Below, piece by piece: positions 1 through 6,565 of a DNA stretch of 16,006 nucleotides. This DNA comes from an uncultured Clostridia bacterium. GTDB lineage: Bacteria; Bacillota; Clostridia; Christensenellales; Aristaeellaceae. The notes under the pieces were generated by a model. It was not told where the DNA came from and did not search any database. It worked only from the letters and a program-made list of their open reading frames with translations. Position 1 is the first letter of the stretch, and each line of letters begins with the position of its first letter. The DNA is taken from positions 1-16,006 of the forward strand of contig CAKTXH010000050.1 in assembly GCA_934630975.1 (NCBI GenBank). Reading direction: 5' to 3'. A program made the position numbers and the translations under genes.

Positions 1-129
1 GAAATGATCAAGATTCATTACCATACCAACCAGCCGTGGAAGGTGCTGGAATACTGCGCGTCCCTCGGCGAAATCTACGATATCGTCGTGGAGGACATGG
101 ATCGTCAGTCCAGAGGGCTGAAAGGCTGA
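1..129 (+). CDS. C-terminal fragment of a DAK2/YloV (FakA-like) family protein
   Basis: The window opens inside a plus-strand gene. Frame 1 is open from base 1 and ends in TGA at 127-129, giving the last 42 residues. Visible elements are an HTN-x-P segment, VLEYC, a GEIYDI stretch and a DMxxQ ending. These resemble the HT-x-P ... VL ... GE(L/I) ... NMR-x-Q stretch in the middle domain of YloV/FakA-type DAK2 fusion proteins, where FakA is the ATP-dependent fatty-acid kinase. In FakA a further domain follows this stretch, but here the protein stops just after it, so this is either a shorter architecture or another family. The assignment rests on motif memory only. The ilvA start lies 19 bases downstream, so the two genes are probably co-transcribed. 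Confidence 0.5.
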   Translation, partial: EMIKIHYHTNQPWKVLEYCASLGEIYDIVVEDMDRQSRGLKG

Positions 130-148
130 AAAACAGGGGAGAAAAGCG

Positions 149-1345
149 ATGGCATTTACGCTTGGCATGATTCTGGAAGCGCGCGAGCGCCTCAAGGGCG
201 TGGCTCAGCGGACGGGTCTTGTGCAGTTCAAGACGCTTTCCGACGAGCACAGCCAGATTTATCTGAAAACCGAGGATTTGCAGAACACCGGCTCGTTCAA
301 GGTGCGCGGCGCGTATATTAAAATCGCCAGCCTCAGCGAGGAAGAGCGCGCCTGCGGTGTGATCGCCTCGTCGGCGGGCAACCACGCGCAGGGCGTTGCG
401 CTGGCGGCGAAGGCGTTCGGCGTTCCGGCTACCATCGTCATGCCCGCGGGCGCGCCGCTTTCCAAGGTGAAAGCCACGCGCGAGCTGGGCGCAAACGTGG
501 TGCTCCACGGCAGCGTATACGACGACGCGTATGCCGAAGCCTGCCGGATTCAGCAGGAGACCGGCGCGACGTTCATCCATCCGTTTGACGATCCGATGGT
601 CATCGCGGGGCAGGGCACAATCGGCCTTGAAATCATGGATGATCTGCCGGACGTGGATACCATCGTCGTGCCGATTGGCGGCGGCGGACTGGCTTCCGGC
701 GTGGCTTCGGCGGTGAAGATGCTTCACCCGAATGTGAAGGTGATCGGCGTGCAGGCCGCAGGCGCGGCGGGCATGAAAGCTTCCATCGACGCGGGACACG
801 TCGTCTCGCTCGATACGGCCAAGACGATTGCGGACGGCATCGCGGTCAAGAAGCCGGGCGAGCTGACCTTTGAACTGTGCAGCAAGTATCTGGACGAGAT
901 TGTGACGGTCGATGACGACGAAATCGCGCAGGCGATTCTGTTCCTGATGGAACGCGGCAAGATGGTCGCCGAAGGCGCGGGCGCTGCCCCGGTCGCCGCC
1001 ATCATGAACCGCAAGTTTGACGTGAGCGGCAAGGTCGCGGCGGTCATCTCCGGCGGCAACATCGACGTGACGATGATCTCCCGCATCATCGAAAAGGGCC
1101 TGCTTCGCGCGGGCCGCATGACCAAGCTCCGCATCCTCATGCAGGACAGGCCGGGTCAGCTCGAAATGGCCAGCCGCATCATCGCGGCCGAGGGCGCGAA
1201 CGTCATGGTCGTCCACCACGACAGAACGGACGTCGATCTGGATATCCGCGACGCGATTCTGGAAATCACGATGGAGACGCAGGATCGCGAGCACGCGCAG
1301 CGGGTGATTCACGCCCTGCGCGAAGGCGGATTCAAGGTTTCCTGA
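149..1345 (+). CDS. ilvA: Threonine ammonia-lyase (threonine dehydratase) with C-terminal ACT domain
   Basis: This PLP enzyme deaminates L-threonine to 2-oxobutanoate and ammonia in the cytosol, the entry step to isoleucine or of threonine catabolism. The 398-residue protein has the fold-type II core. The Schiff-base lysine is K51 in GSFKVRG, the substrate/cofactor loop is SSAGNHAQG at 74-82, and the phosphate-binding tetraglycine loop is at 177-180. An ACT-like domain covers about 325-398, beginning TKLRILMQDRPGQ, and suggests allosteric amino-acid control. A single ACT domain and about 400 residues match the shorter clostridial form rather than the two-ACT E. coli IlvA. ATG 149 follows a GGGGAG ribosome site at 136-141. 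No ilv or leu genes are nearby, so biosynthetic versus catabolic (tdcB-like) use cannot be decided here. Confidence 0.95.
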   Translation: MAFTLGMILEARERLKGVAQRTGLVQFKTLSDEHSQIYLKTEDLQNTGSFKVRGAYIKIASLSEEERACGVIASSAGNHAQGVALAAKAFGVPATIVMPAGAPLSKVKATRELGANVVLHGSVYDDAYAEACRIQQETGATFIHPFDDPMVIAGQGTIGLEIMDDLPDVDTIVVPIGGGGLASGVASAVKMLHPNVKVIGVQAAGAAGMKASIDAGHVVSLDTAKTIADGIAVKKPGELTFELCSKYLDEIVTVDDDEIAQAILFLMERGKMVAEGAGAAPVAAIMNRKFDVSGKVAAVISGGNIDVTMISRIIEKGLLRAGRMTKLRILMQDRPGQLEMASRIIAAEGANVMVVHHDRTDVDLDIRDAILEITMETQDREHAQRVIHALREGGFKVS

Positions 1346-1360
1346 TTCAGCATAGGCACG

Positions 1361-1386
1361 ACCTCCCCGAAACCGGGGAGGTTTTT
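1361..1386 (+). terminator. Rho-independent terminator of ilvA
   Basis: A perfect 9-bp stem (ACCTCCCCG with CGGGGAGGT) has an AAAC loop and runs into five T residues. It begins 15 bases after the ilvA stop. Confidence 0.93.
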
Positions 1387-1661
1387 GCATACGCGGGCAT
1401 ATCCGGCCAAACGGGTTACATATCGGGGGAAGAGCAGAGCCGGAATCGCTCGATTTTGACAAATTTCGCGTAACTGAGGCGTGAAACCGATCAAATTGGA
1501 CAAAATTTGTCGAAGAAAAATGATAGGATAACGAAAAGACGAAAAATACATGAAAAAGACGGATGAATCGGAGAAGAAAATCCCTGTGATCAAAAGAAAA
1601 AACAAGATGTTATCATAATCACATCGGCTTGAAAACCATGAAAAAAAGCCGCTCGCGCCCC
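1387..1661. other. AT-rich intergenic region without a convincing gene
   Basis: No supported gene lies between the ilvA terminator and the next promoter. The stretch is much richer in A/T than its neighbours. It carries a perfect 6-1-6 dyad, GACAAA-A-TTTGTC, at 1499-1511, and a related GACAAATTT at 1458-1466. A 22-codon ATG frame at 1550-1618 has no ribosome site and is not called. The region may hold binding sites for the gene at 1790. Confidence 0.5.
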
Positions 1662-1691
1662 TTGACAAAGATCGGAAGAATTCGATATAAT
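1662..1691 (+). promoter_or_regulatory. Sigma-A promoter of the sugar transferase gene
   Basis: TTGACA (1662-1667), an 18-base spacer and TATAAT (1686-1691) match the vegetative consensus in both boxes. Transcription should start near 1698, giving an untranslated leader of about 90 bases. The leader contains a small CAGG/CCTG hairpin near 1729-1744 and no riboswitch that I recognise. Confidence 0.9.
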
Positions 1692-1789
1692 AAAACATGG
1701 AGTAAATCAAATGTTATCAATGCACTCAGGGTGAAAGACCTGGTTCGGGCGAAAGGGAAGCGTCGGAGGCCGGGAGAAGGAGACAAATC

Positions 1790-2554
1790 ATGGAGCAGAA
1801 ATACGTCAGGCCGGCCATCATGCGCGAGGCGGATTCCGTGGCGGAACTGGTGGATAAGAAGCCCGGTCAGCCCGTGCCGATTCTCACGCGGGAACAGGCG
1901 GCTAACCATAAAGTAGTGCTCAACGAAAAGGAAGTGCTTCATTCCAAGCGGCTGTATTGGATGGGACGGCGCGCGCAGGATATCTTCTTTTCGCTGCTGG
2001 CGCTGATTCTGCTTTCGCCGCTGATGCTCATCATTATGCTTGCGATTTATATCGACGATCCGCACGCCAGCCCGGTGTTTTCGCAGCCGCGCGTGGGGCG
2101 TGGGGGCAAGGTCTTTAAATTTTATAAGTTCCGCTCCATGCGCGCGAACGCCGAGGATATGCTGGATGACCTGCTCAAGGATAACGAGATGGATGGCCCG
2201 GTCTTTAAGATCGCCGACGATCCGCGCATCACGCGCGTGGGCCATTTCATCCGCAAGACGAGCCTGGACGAGCTGGCACAGCTGGTCAACGTGCTCAAAG
2301 GCGATATGAGCATCGTCGGGCCGCGCCCGCCGCTGCCGCGCGAGGTCGAGCAATACGACGCGTATACCTTCCAGCGGCTCTATGTCACGCCGGGGCTTTC
2401 CTGCTATTGGCAGATTCAGCCGCACCGCAACGATCTTTCCTTCGAGGAATGGGTCGATCTGGATATTCAATACATTCAGGAACGCTCGTTCGTCACGGAT
2501 TGGAAGATTATTTTCAAGACCGTGCTGGTGATGTTCACCAGACAGGGCGAATAA
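1790..2554 (+). CDS. Bacterial sugar transferase (polyprenyl-phosphate phosphoglycosyl transferase)
   Basis: The 254-residue protein belongs to the bacterial sugar transferase family (PF02397). These enzymes move a sugar-1-phosphate from a UDP-sugar to undecaprenyl phosphate at the inner face of the membrane and so start capsule, exopolysaccharide or glycan chains. One hydrophobic segment at about 64-88 carries the SP break (S76-P77) typical of the re-entrant helix of monotopic enzymes. It is followed by QPRVGRGG (99-106), the FYKFRSM motif (111-117) with the acidic pair E122-D123 after it, DDPRITRVG (143-151), the SLDELAQLVNVLKGDMSIVG stretch (158-177) with GPRP, and PGLSCYWQ. It matches the catalytic C-terminal half of WbaP-like proteins and lacks their multi-TM N-terminus. 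ATG 1790 follows an AAGGAGA site. No glycosyltransferase cluster follows, so the sugar and product are unknown. Confidence 0.92.
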   Translation: MEQKYVRPAIMREADSVAELVDKKPGQPVPILTREQAANHKVVLNEKEVLHSKRLYWMGRRAQDIFFSLLALILLSPLMLIIMLAIYIDDPHASPVFSQPRVGRGGKVFKFYKFRSMRANAEDMLDDLLKDNEMDGPVFKIADDPRITRVGHFIRKTSLDELAQLVNVLKGDMSIVGPRPPLPREVEQYDAYTFQRLYVTPGLSCYWQIQPHRNDLSFEEWVDLDIQYIQERSFVTDWKIIFKTVLVMFTRQGE

Positions 2555-2564
2555 AAGGCAACGC

Positions 2565-2601
2565 GCCGTTCTTTCCTTTTCGGAGGGAAGAACGGCTTTT
2601 T
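2565..2601 (+). terminator. Rho-independent terminator after the sugar transferase
   Basis: A 12-bp stem with one G-U pair (left arm 2565-2576, right arm 2585-2596) is followed by five T residues. It separates the sugar transferase from the next gene, which has no obvious promoter of its own and may depend on read-through. Confidence 0.88.
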
Positions 2602-2646
2602 CGATTTCAGCCTGTTTCTGAGCAGGCAAAGGAGCGACGAAAAAAG

Positions 2647-3558
2647 ATGAATTCGACGCGGAAAGCGATGGCCCATTACCATCTGCCGGGGCTGTTTGAG
2701 TTTTACGAGCTGTACAGCGTGTTCCTGCCGCTGTTCCGCAGCCACAGGGAGTATTTCTATGACTGGTGCGACATCGGCTCGATCTATGGCGCGCCCGCGG
2801 ACTGCGCTTGGGGCGGCGGGCGCGTCGGCGGCGGGGAACATGACCCGCGGGACGTGCTGGCCCTGACGAAAGAATATGGCATATCGGCGCGGCTGACGTT
2901 CAGCAATTCCCTGCTTCGGAAGGAGCATCTTTCGGATGCGCGCTGCAATGCGCTTTGCAGCCTGTTTGAAAGCGCCGACGGGCCGCAGAACGGCGTGATC
3001 GTCCATTCGGAACTGCTGCTCGAGCATTTGAGAAAGAACTATCCGAAACTCTATCTGGTTTCATCCACCACGAAGGTGCTCACGGTGTTTCAGGCGCTCA
3101 AGCAGGAATTGGCGCGCGGCGAATTCGCCTATGTCGTGCCGGATTTTCGGCTCAACAAGGCGTTTGACGCGTTTAAAACGCTGAAACGGGAAGAGAAGGA
3201 GAAGGTGGAATTTCTCTGCAACGAGTGCTGCTGGTTCGGATGCGCGGAGCGAAAGCGCTGCTATGAAGCGGTCAGCCGAAAGAACCTCGGTGAAAGCGGC
3301 GCGGAACATCGCTGCACCGCGCCGGATGCGGACGGCGGCTATCGCTTCTCCAAGGCGATGGCCAATCCGGGGTTCATCGGCGTGAACGAGATTCAAAGCG
3401 TCTATCTGCCGATGGGGTTTTCCCATTTCAAAATCGAAGGGCGCGGCCTCGGAAGCGCGCTGGCGCTCGAATTTCTGCTGTATTATCTGACCAAGCCGGA
3501 GTATCAGATTCATGTTCGCGAGGCGGTTTATCTGGATAACATGCTGGATCTGTTTTAA
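2647..3558 (+). CDS. U32-peptidase-like protein with a cysteine cluster, function unknown
   Basis: The 303-residue protein resembles the U32 'collagenase-like peptidase' superfamily, whose studied members (UbiU/UbiV, RlhA, TrhP) bind a 4Fe-4S cluster and act in hydroxylation or RNA modification rather than proteolysis. Two features support this: an FKIEGR stretch at 261-266, equivalent to the U32 KIEGR signature, and a cysteine-rich segment CNECCWFGC...RC with Cys191, 194, 195, 199 and 205, with Cys223 further on. The frame is open upstream of 2647, but that part crosses the previous gene's end and its terminator. ATG 2647 has an AAAGGAG site at 2628-2634 and is preferred. It lies behind a glycan-priming transferase, so a role in surface glycan metabolism is possible but unproven. 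There is no signal peptide or membrane helix, so it should be cytosolic. Confidence 0.72.
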   Translation: MNSTRKAMAHYHLPGLFEFYELYSVFLPLFRSHREYFYDWCDIGSIYGAPADCAWGGGRVGGGEHDPRDVLALTKEYGISARLTFSNSLLRKEHLSDARCNALCSLFESADGPQNGVIVHSELLLEHLRKNYPKLYLVSSTTKVLTVFQALKQELARGEFAYVVPDFRLNKAFDAFKTLKREEKEKVEFLCNECCWFGCAERKRCYEAVSRKNLGESGAEHRCTAPDADGGYRFSKAMANPGFIGVNEIQSVYLPMGFSHFKIEGRGLGSALALEFLLYYLTKPEYQIHVREAVYLDNMLDLF

Positions 3559-3582
3559 ATGGAAAAAATATTCACTGCACAT

Positions 3583-3610
3583 GCCCGCCGAAAAAAGGCC
3601 GGGCTTTTTT
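3583..3610 (+). terminator. Rho-independent terminator after the U32-like gene
   Basis: GCCCG (3583-3587) pairs with CGGGC (3600-3604). A further CC/GG pairing across one bulged base and an A-rich loop extend the hairpin, and six T residues follow. Confidence 0.82.
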
Positions 3611-3621
3611 GATTCAGAAGC

Positions 3622-3650
3622 TTGACTTAAACCTTACTTTAAGTTATAGA
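3622..3650 (+). promoter_or_regulatory. Promoter with a MerR-type dyad, upstream of the aldo/keto reductase remnant
   Basis: TTGACT (3622-3627) and TATAGA (3645-3650) are 17 bases apart. The spacer holds an inverted repeat, ACTTAAA (3625-3631), CCTTAC, TTTAAGT (3638-3644), overlapping the -35 box. A dyad between the boxes is the hallmark of MerR-family control, and CTTGACTTAAA-type sites are known for AdhR/NmlR-like regulators of aldehyde-responsive genes. No MerR gene lies in the window. Confidence 0.72.
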
Positions 3651-3684
3651 ATAACGCCGTCAGAACATAGAAGGAGGTTTTAAC

Positions 3685-3923
3685 ATGTATACGAAGACTT
3701 TGACATTGGCCAACGGCGTGAAGATTCCGCAGCTCTGCATCCGCTATACGCTTCAACTCGGCGCGATTTCTCTGCCCAAGACGGCCAACCCCGCGCACAT
3801 GGAGAGCAACGCGCAGGTTGATTTTGAAATCAGCGAGGCAGATAAGGAGAGCTTGAAGCACTTCAAGCGCATCGAAAGCTATGGGGAGAGCGGCGTGTTC
3901 CCGGTATACGGCGCAGGCTGTAA
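3685..3923 (+). pseudogene. Aldo/keto reductase remnant with a large internal deletion and a terminal frameshift
   Basis: ATG 3685 follows a strong AAGGAGG site. The first 15 residues (MYTKTLTLANGVKIP) are the N-terminus of an aldo/keto reductase. The frame then passes directly at QL into a C-terminal block: CIRYTLQLG, LPKTANPAHM, VDFEISEAD, and a GVFPVYG end. About 200 central residues are missing, including the TIM-barrel core and the catalytic Asp-Tyr-Lys-His residues. Full-length family members carry a similar V-P-Q-L-C-I-R-Y at the far side, so the loss may have joined two similar PQL-coding stretches. The expected end (G-K/R-L-stop) is present one frame off as AGG CTG TAA, with the TAA at 3921-3923, which implies one lost base. 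The frame therefore runs on through the next promoter to 4059, overlapping the next ATG. It cannot be a working reductase. A short peptide could still be made. Confidence 0.8.
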
Positions 3924-3967
3924 GCGAACAAAAACGGACGGGTCAGCAGTTTTGTTCAGATCAGGGG

Positions 3968-3996
3968 TTGACGGACGGAACATATGCGTTTATACT
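3968..3996 (+). promoter_or_regulatory. Sigma-A promoter of the secreted alpha/beta hydrolase
   Basis: TTGACG (3968-3973), a 17-base spacer and TATACT (3991-3996) lie 60 bases before the hydrolase ATG. The ribosome site AAGGAAAGGA follows. The hydrolase therefore does not need the remnant's promoter. Confidence 0.8.
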
Positions 3997-4055
3997 GATT
4001 GCGGTATCATCAATAAACGTATGCGGCGGCTGTTTGAAGGAAAGGATGAATCGTT

Positions 4056-4925
4056 ATGAAGAAGATTACGGCTCTGTTCCTTGCTCTGATGCTTGCTTTG
4101 CTGTGCACCGCGGCGCTCGCCGAGGGCAGCACGGAAAGCGTCGTTTCGATTCCCAACGGCGATCACGAGGTGCCCGCGACGATCTGCATGCCCGACGGCG
4201 AAGGCAAGTTCCCGGTGGTGGTCATGCTCCACGGCACGGGCTCCAACCGCGACGAAGCGGGCAACGGCTATAAGATGGCCGCGCCCGTGCTGGCGGAAAA
4301 GTACGGCATTGCGACCGTCCGCATTGACTTCATGGGCAGCGGCGATTCCACCGCGGAATACACCGGCTATACTTTTGAGAGCGCGGTGAGCGACGCTGTG
4401 GCCGCCGCGAACTACGCCAAGACGCTCGAGCAGATCGACGGCGAGCACATCGGCGTGATGGGCTGGAGCCAGGGCGGCACCGACGCGCTGCTGTGCGCGG
4501 CCCGCGCGGCGGACGTTTTTTCCTCCGTTGTGACGTGGGCGGGCGCGCCGGATCTGAGCAGCATGCTCACCGACGAGCTGTATGAGCAGGCGAAGGCGAA
4601 CGGCTACTTCGTGATGGATTTTGACTGGCGCACGCCGCTGAACGTTTCTCTCCAGTGGTGCGAAGACGTGAAGAACGCGGATGTGCTGGGCGAGTTTGCC
4701 GCGGGCTACACCGGCCCGGTGCTGGCCATCGCCGGCACGGAAGACACGACGGTTGACCCCGAGTGGAGCAACAGGATCGTCGCCGCCAGCGCGAACCCGG
4801 CTTCCAAGACCTACTTCATCGAGGGCATGGATCACACCTTCAATGTGTTCGCCGAGGAGGATTTCCACTCCCTGTATCAGGCTGTGGATGCGACGGGCGA
4901 ATTCTTCAGCGAAACGCTGCATTGA
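4056..4925 (+). CDS. Secreted alpha/beta hydrolase (esterase/acylhydrolase-like)
   Basis: The 289-residue protein opens with a Sec signal peptide (KK, a hydrophobic core, and likely cleavage after ALA at about residue 22). The mature part is an alpha/beta hydrolase. VVMLHGTGSN at 55-64 supplies the oxyanion-hole HG, and the nucleophile elbow is GWSQGG with Ser138. Asp230 in GTED and His260 in GMDHTF complete a plausible Ser-Asp-His triad. It is closest in style to dienelactone-hydrolase or S9-like esterases that act on small esters, but the substrate cannot be told. There is no lipobox, so it is either released or held at the surface by its uncleaved signal. It appears monocistronic, with its own promoter and a strong terminator. 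Confidence 0.88.
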   Translation: MKKITALFLALMLALLCTAALAEGSTESVVSIPNGDHEVPATICMPDGEGKFPVVVMLHGTGSNRDEAGNGYKMAAPVLAEKYGIATVRIDFMGSGDSTAEYTGYTFESAVSDAVAAANYAKTLEQIDGEHIGVMGWSQGGTDALLCAARAADVFSSVVTWAGAPDLSSMLTDELYEQAKANGYFVMDFDWRTPLNVSLQWCEDVKNADVLGEFAAGYTGPVLAIAGTEDTTVDPEWSNRIVAASANPASKTYFIEGMDHTFNVFAEEDFHSLYQAVDATGEFFSETLH

Positions 4926-4960
4926 TTAAGCGCGCAGATTTAACTGCAATCATCCAATAA

Positions 4961-4999
4961 AAAACCCGCCGGGGAATTGCCGCATCCCCGGCGGGTTTT
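4961..4999. terminator. Bidirectional Rho-independent terminator
   Basis: A perfect 15-bp inverted repeat starts with four A and ends with four T (arms 4961-4975 and 4985-4999) around a 9-base loop. It closes the hydrolase gene and would also stop minus-strand transcripts. Confidence 0.92.
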
Positions 5000-5096
5000 G
5001 CGTATAAATGAGGAAGTTCCGCCCATTTCCATGAAAAAACGGGAAGCTTTCCGTCTCCGCGTCCCCGCGCGCATATACTGCTGCGAGGTGAGGTTG

Positions 5097-5807
5097 ATGC
5101 TGGAAAGCTTATTGATGTTTTTCATTCAGGACGCGCTCTTTTTACTGGGCTATCTGGCGCGGGGCAGCGCGTTTCCCAAGCCGCTGAGCCGCGAAGAAGA
5201 GGCCGAGATGATCGAGCGGATGCAGCAGGGAGACAGCCGCGCGCGGGAGGCGCTTATCGAGCACAACCTGCGGCTGGCGGCGCACATTGCGAGAAAATAC
5301 ACTGTGCCGGGCTATGACGCAGAAGATTTGATATCCATCGGCACGGTGGGGCTGATCAAGGGCGTGGGCACGTTTAAACCGGGGACGGGGACGCAGCTGA
5401 GCACATATTGCGCGCGATGCATCGAAAACGAGATTCTGATGTGCCTGCGGGCGAGCCAGAAGCGAAAGGGCGACGTTTCTTTACAGGAACCCATCGGCAT
5501 GGACGGCGAAGGGAACGAAATCACGCTGATTGACGTGCTGGGCACAGACCCGGAGGCGGTGCACGGCGAGGTGGAGCGGCGCGTCAGCCTGCAAAGCATC
5601 CGGGAACTGGCGGAGCGCAGCCTTAAGGGGCGGGAGGCAACGGTGATCCGCATGCGCTACGGGCTGCTGGACGGCAGGGTTTACGCCCAGCAGGAGGTCG
5701 CGGATCGGCTGGGCATTTCCCGGTCTTACATTTCCCGCATCGAAAAGAAGGCGCTCGAGCGGCTGAGAGACGCTTTTGAAACGGGAAAAATGCCGAACAA
5801 ACCATAA
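5097..5807 (+). CDS. sigK: RNA polymerase sporulation sigma factor SigK (pro-form)
   Basis: SigK directs late mother-cell transcription during endospore formation (coat, cortex and spore release). The 236-residue product aligns along its whole length with Bacillus pro-sigma-K (241 residues): AFPKPLS, LIEHNLRLAAHIARKY, AEDLISIGTVGLIKG and CARCIENEILM in region 2, DVSLQEPIGMDGEGNEI..LIDVLG in the linker, and SRSYISRIEKKALERL in region 4. ATG 5097 follows GAGGTGAGG. The open frame extends further upstream, but no better start is seen. The first ~20 residues are hydrophobic (SLLMFFIQDALFLLGYLA) and correspond to the pro-sequence removed by SpoIVFB. The gene is uninterrupted, with no skin-type element. 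It appears to be a single-gene unit. Confidence 0.95.
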   Translation: MLESLLMFFIQDALFLLGYLARGSAFPKPLSREEEAEMIERMQQGDSRAREALIEHNLRLAAHIARKYTVPGYDAEDLISIGTVGLIKGVGTFKPGTGTQLSTYCARCIENEILMCLRASQKRKGDVSLQEPIGMDGEGNEITLIDVLGTDPEAVHGEVERRVSLQSIRELAERSLKGREATVIRMRYGLLDGRVYAQQEVADRLGISRSYISRIEKKALERLRDAFETGKMPNKP

Positions 5808-5845
5808 AAAAACGGGGCGGCGGAACGGGTTTTGCGTGAAAATGC

Positions 5846-5874
5846 TTGATCTTTTGAAAAAGTCGTGATAAAAT
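5846..5874 (+). promoter_or_regulatory. Sigma-A promoter of efp
   Basis: TTGATC (5846-5851), a 17-base spacer and TAAAAT (5869-5874) precede the efp start by about 100 bases. The leader carries the hairpin listed next. Confidence 0.78.
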
Positions 5875-5904
5875 TGAAATACGAGTGCACATTGCTGATT
5901 ACGA

Positions 5905-5921
5905 CGCCGCCAGACGCGGCG
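5905..5921 (+). other. Hairpin in the efp leader
   Basis: CGCCGC (5905-5910) and GCGGCG (5916-5921) form a GC-only 6-bp stem with a 5-base loop in the leader, 54 bases before the efp ATG. It has no proper T tract, so it is more likely a leader or mRNA-stability structure than a terminator. Confidence 0.55.
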
Positions 5922-5974
5922 GTGTTTGGCAGGCATCAGAATTTATCAGATAAACGTATTTGGAGGGATTCCAC

Positions 5975-6532
5975 ATGATTACTGCAGGCGATTTCCGTAA
6001 GGGCGTGACCATCGAGTGGGAAGGCGGCGTCTGGACCATCGTTGATTTCCAGCACGTGAAGCCGGGCAAGGGCGCGGCGTTCGTTCGCACCAAGCTCAAG
6101 AACGTGATGACCGGCGCCGTGGTTGAGCGCTCCTTCAACCCGACCGATAAGCAGCCGCGCGCGACCATTGAGACCAAGGAGATGCAGTACGTCTACAACG
6201 ACGGCGAATTCTACTACTTCATGGATCAGGATACCTTCGAGCAGATCCCGCTGACCCTCGACCAGGTTGAGGACGCGATCCGCTTCATGAAGGAAGAGAC
6301 GATGGCGACCGTGCGCTTCTTCAAGGGCAAGGCGTTCTCCGTCGAGGCGCCGAACTTCGTCGTGCTCGAGGTCACCGACACCGAGCCGGGCTTCAAGGGC
6401 GACACCACCAGCAACACCACCAAGCCGGCGACGCTGGAGACGGGCTACCAGATTTCCGTGCCGCTGTTCATCAACATTGGCGACAAGATCCGCGTGGATA
6501 CCCGCGACGGTTCCTACATGTCCCGCGCGTAA
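5975..6532 (+). CDS. efp: Elongation factor P
   Basis: EF-P binds stalled ribosomes between the P and E sites and stimulates peptide-bond formation at polyproline motifs. The product is 185 residues, the usual length, with the three-barrel family pattern: MITAGDFRKG at the start, KPGKGAAFVR at the domain I tip, SFNPTDK, QYVYNDG, and the C-terminal GDTTSNTTKPATLETG...PLFINIGDKIRVDTRDG..YMSR. Lys32 in PGKG is the residue that in Bacillus subtilis carries the 5-aminopentanol modification. A TTG 15 bases upstream is in frame, but it overlaps the GGAGGG ribosome site, so ATG 5975 is the start. The acidic zinc-ribbon gene follows after 33 bases and should be co-transcribed. Confidence 0.97.
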   Translation: MITAGDFRKGVTIEWEGGVWTIVDFQHVKPGKGAAFVRTKLKNVMTGAVVERSFNPTDKQPRATIETKEMQYVYNDGEFYYFMDQDTFEQIPLTLDQVEDAIRFMKEETMATVRFFKGKAFSVEAPNFVVLEVTDTEPGFKGDTTSNTTKPATLETGYQISVPLFINIGDKIRVDTRDGSYMSRA

Positions 6533-6565
6533 GCGACTGCAAAGCGTGAGAAAGGCGGCGTAACC

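Noticed and set aside
8..1462. Long minus-strand open frame of 484 codons opposite ilvA
   Set aside because: It is a shadow frame of high-GC coding DNA, rich in Arg, His, Asp and Ala with no family motif. ilvA on the plus strand is unambiguous.
1692..1789. Possible c-di-GMP (GEMM) or other riboswitch in the sugar transferase leader
   Set aside because: A GCAC..AGGG start and GAAAGGG look faintly similar, but the conserved GEMM core and spacing are missing.
1629..1916. 95-codon plus-strand frame before the sugar transferase
   Set aside because: It contains the promoter boxes, has no ribosome site and overlaps the transferase start in another frame.
5060..5085. Sigma-E/K-like -10 (CATATACT) just before sigK
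   Set aside because: It would put the start site on the ribosome site with almost no leader, and no matching -35 box is seen at the right distance.
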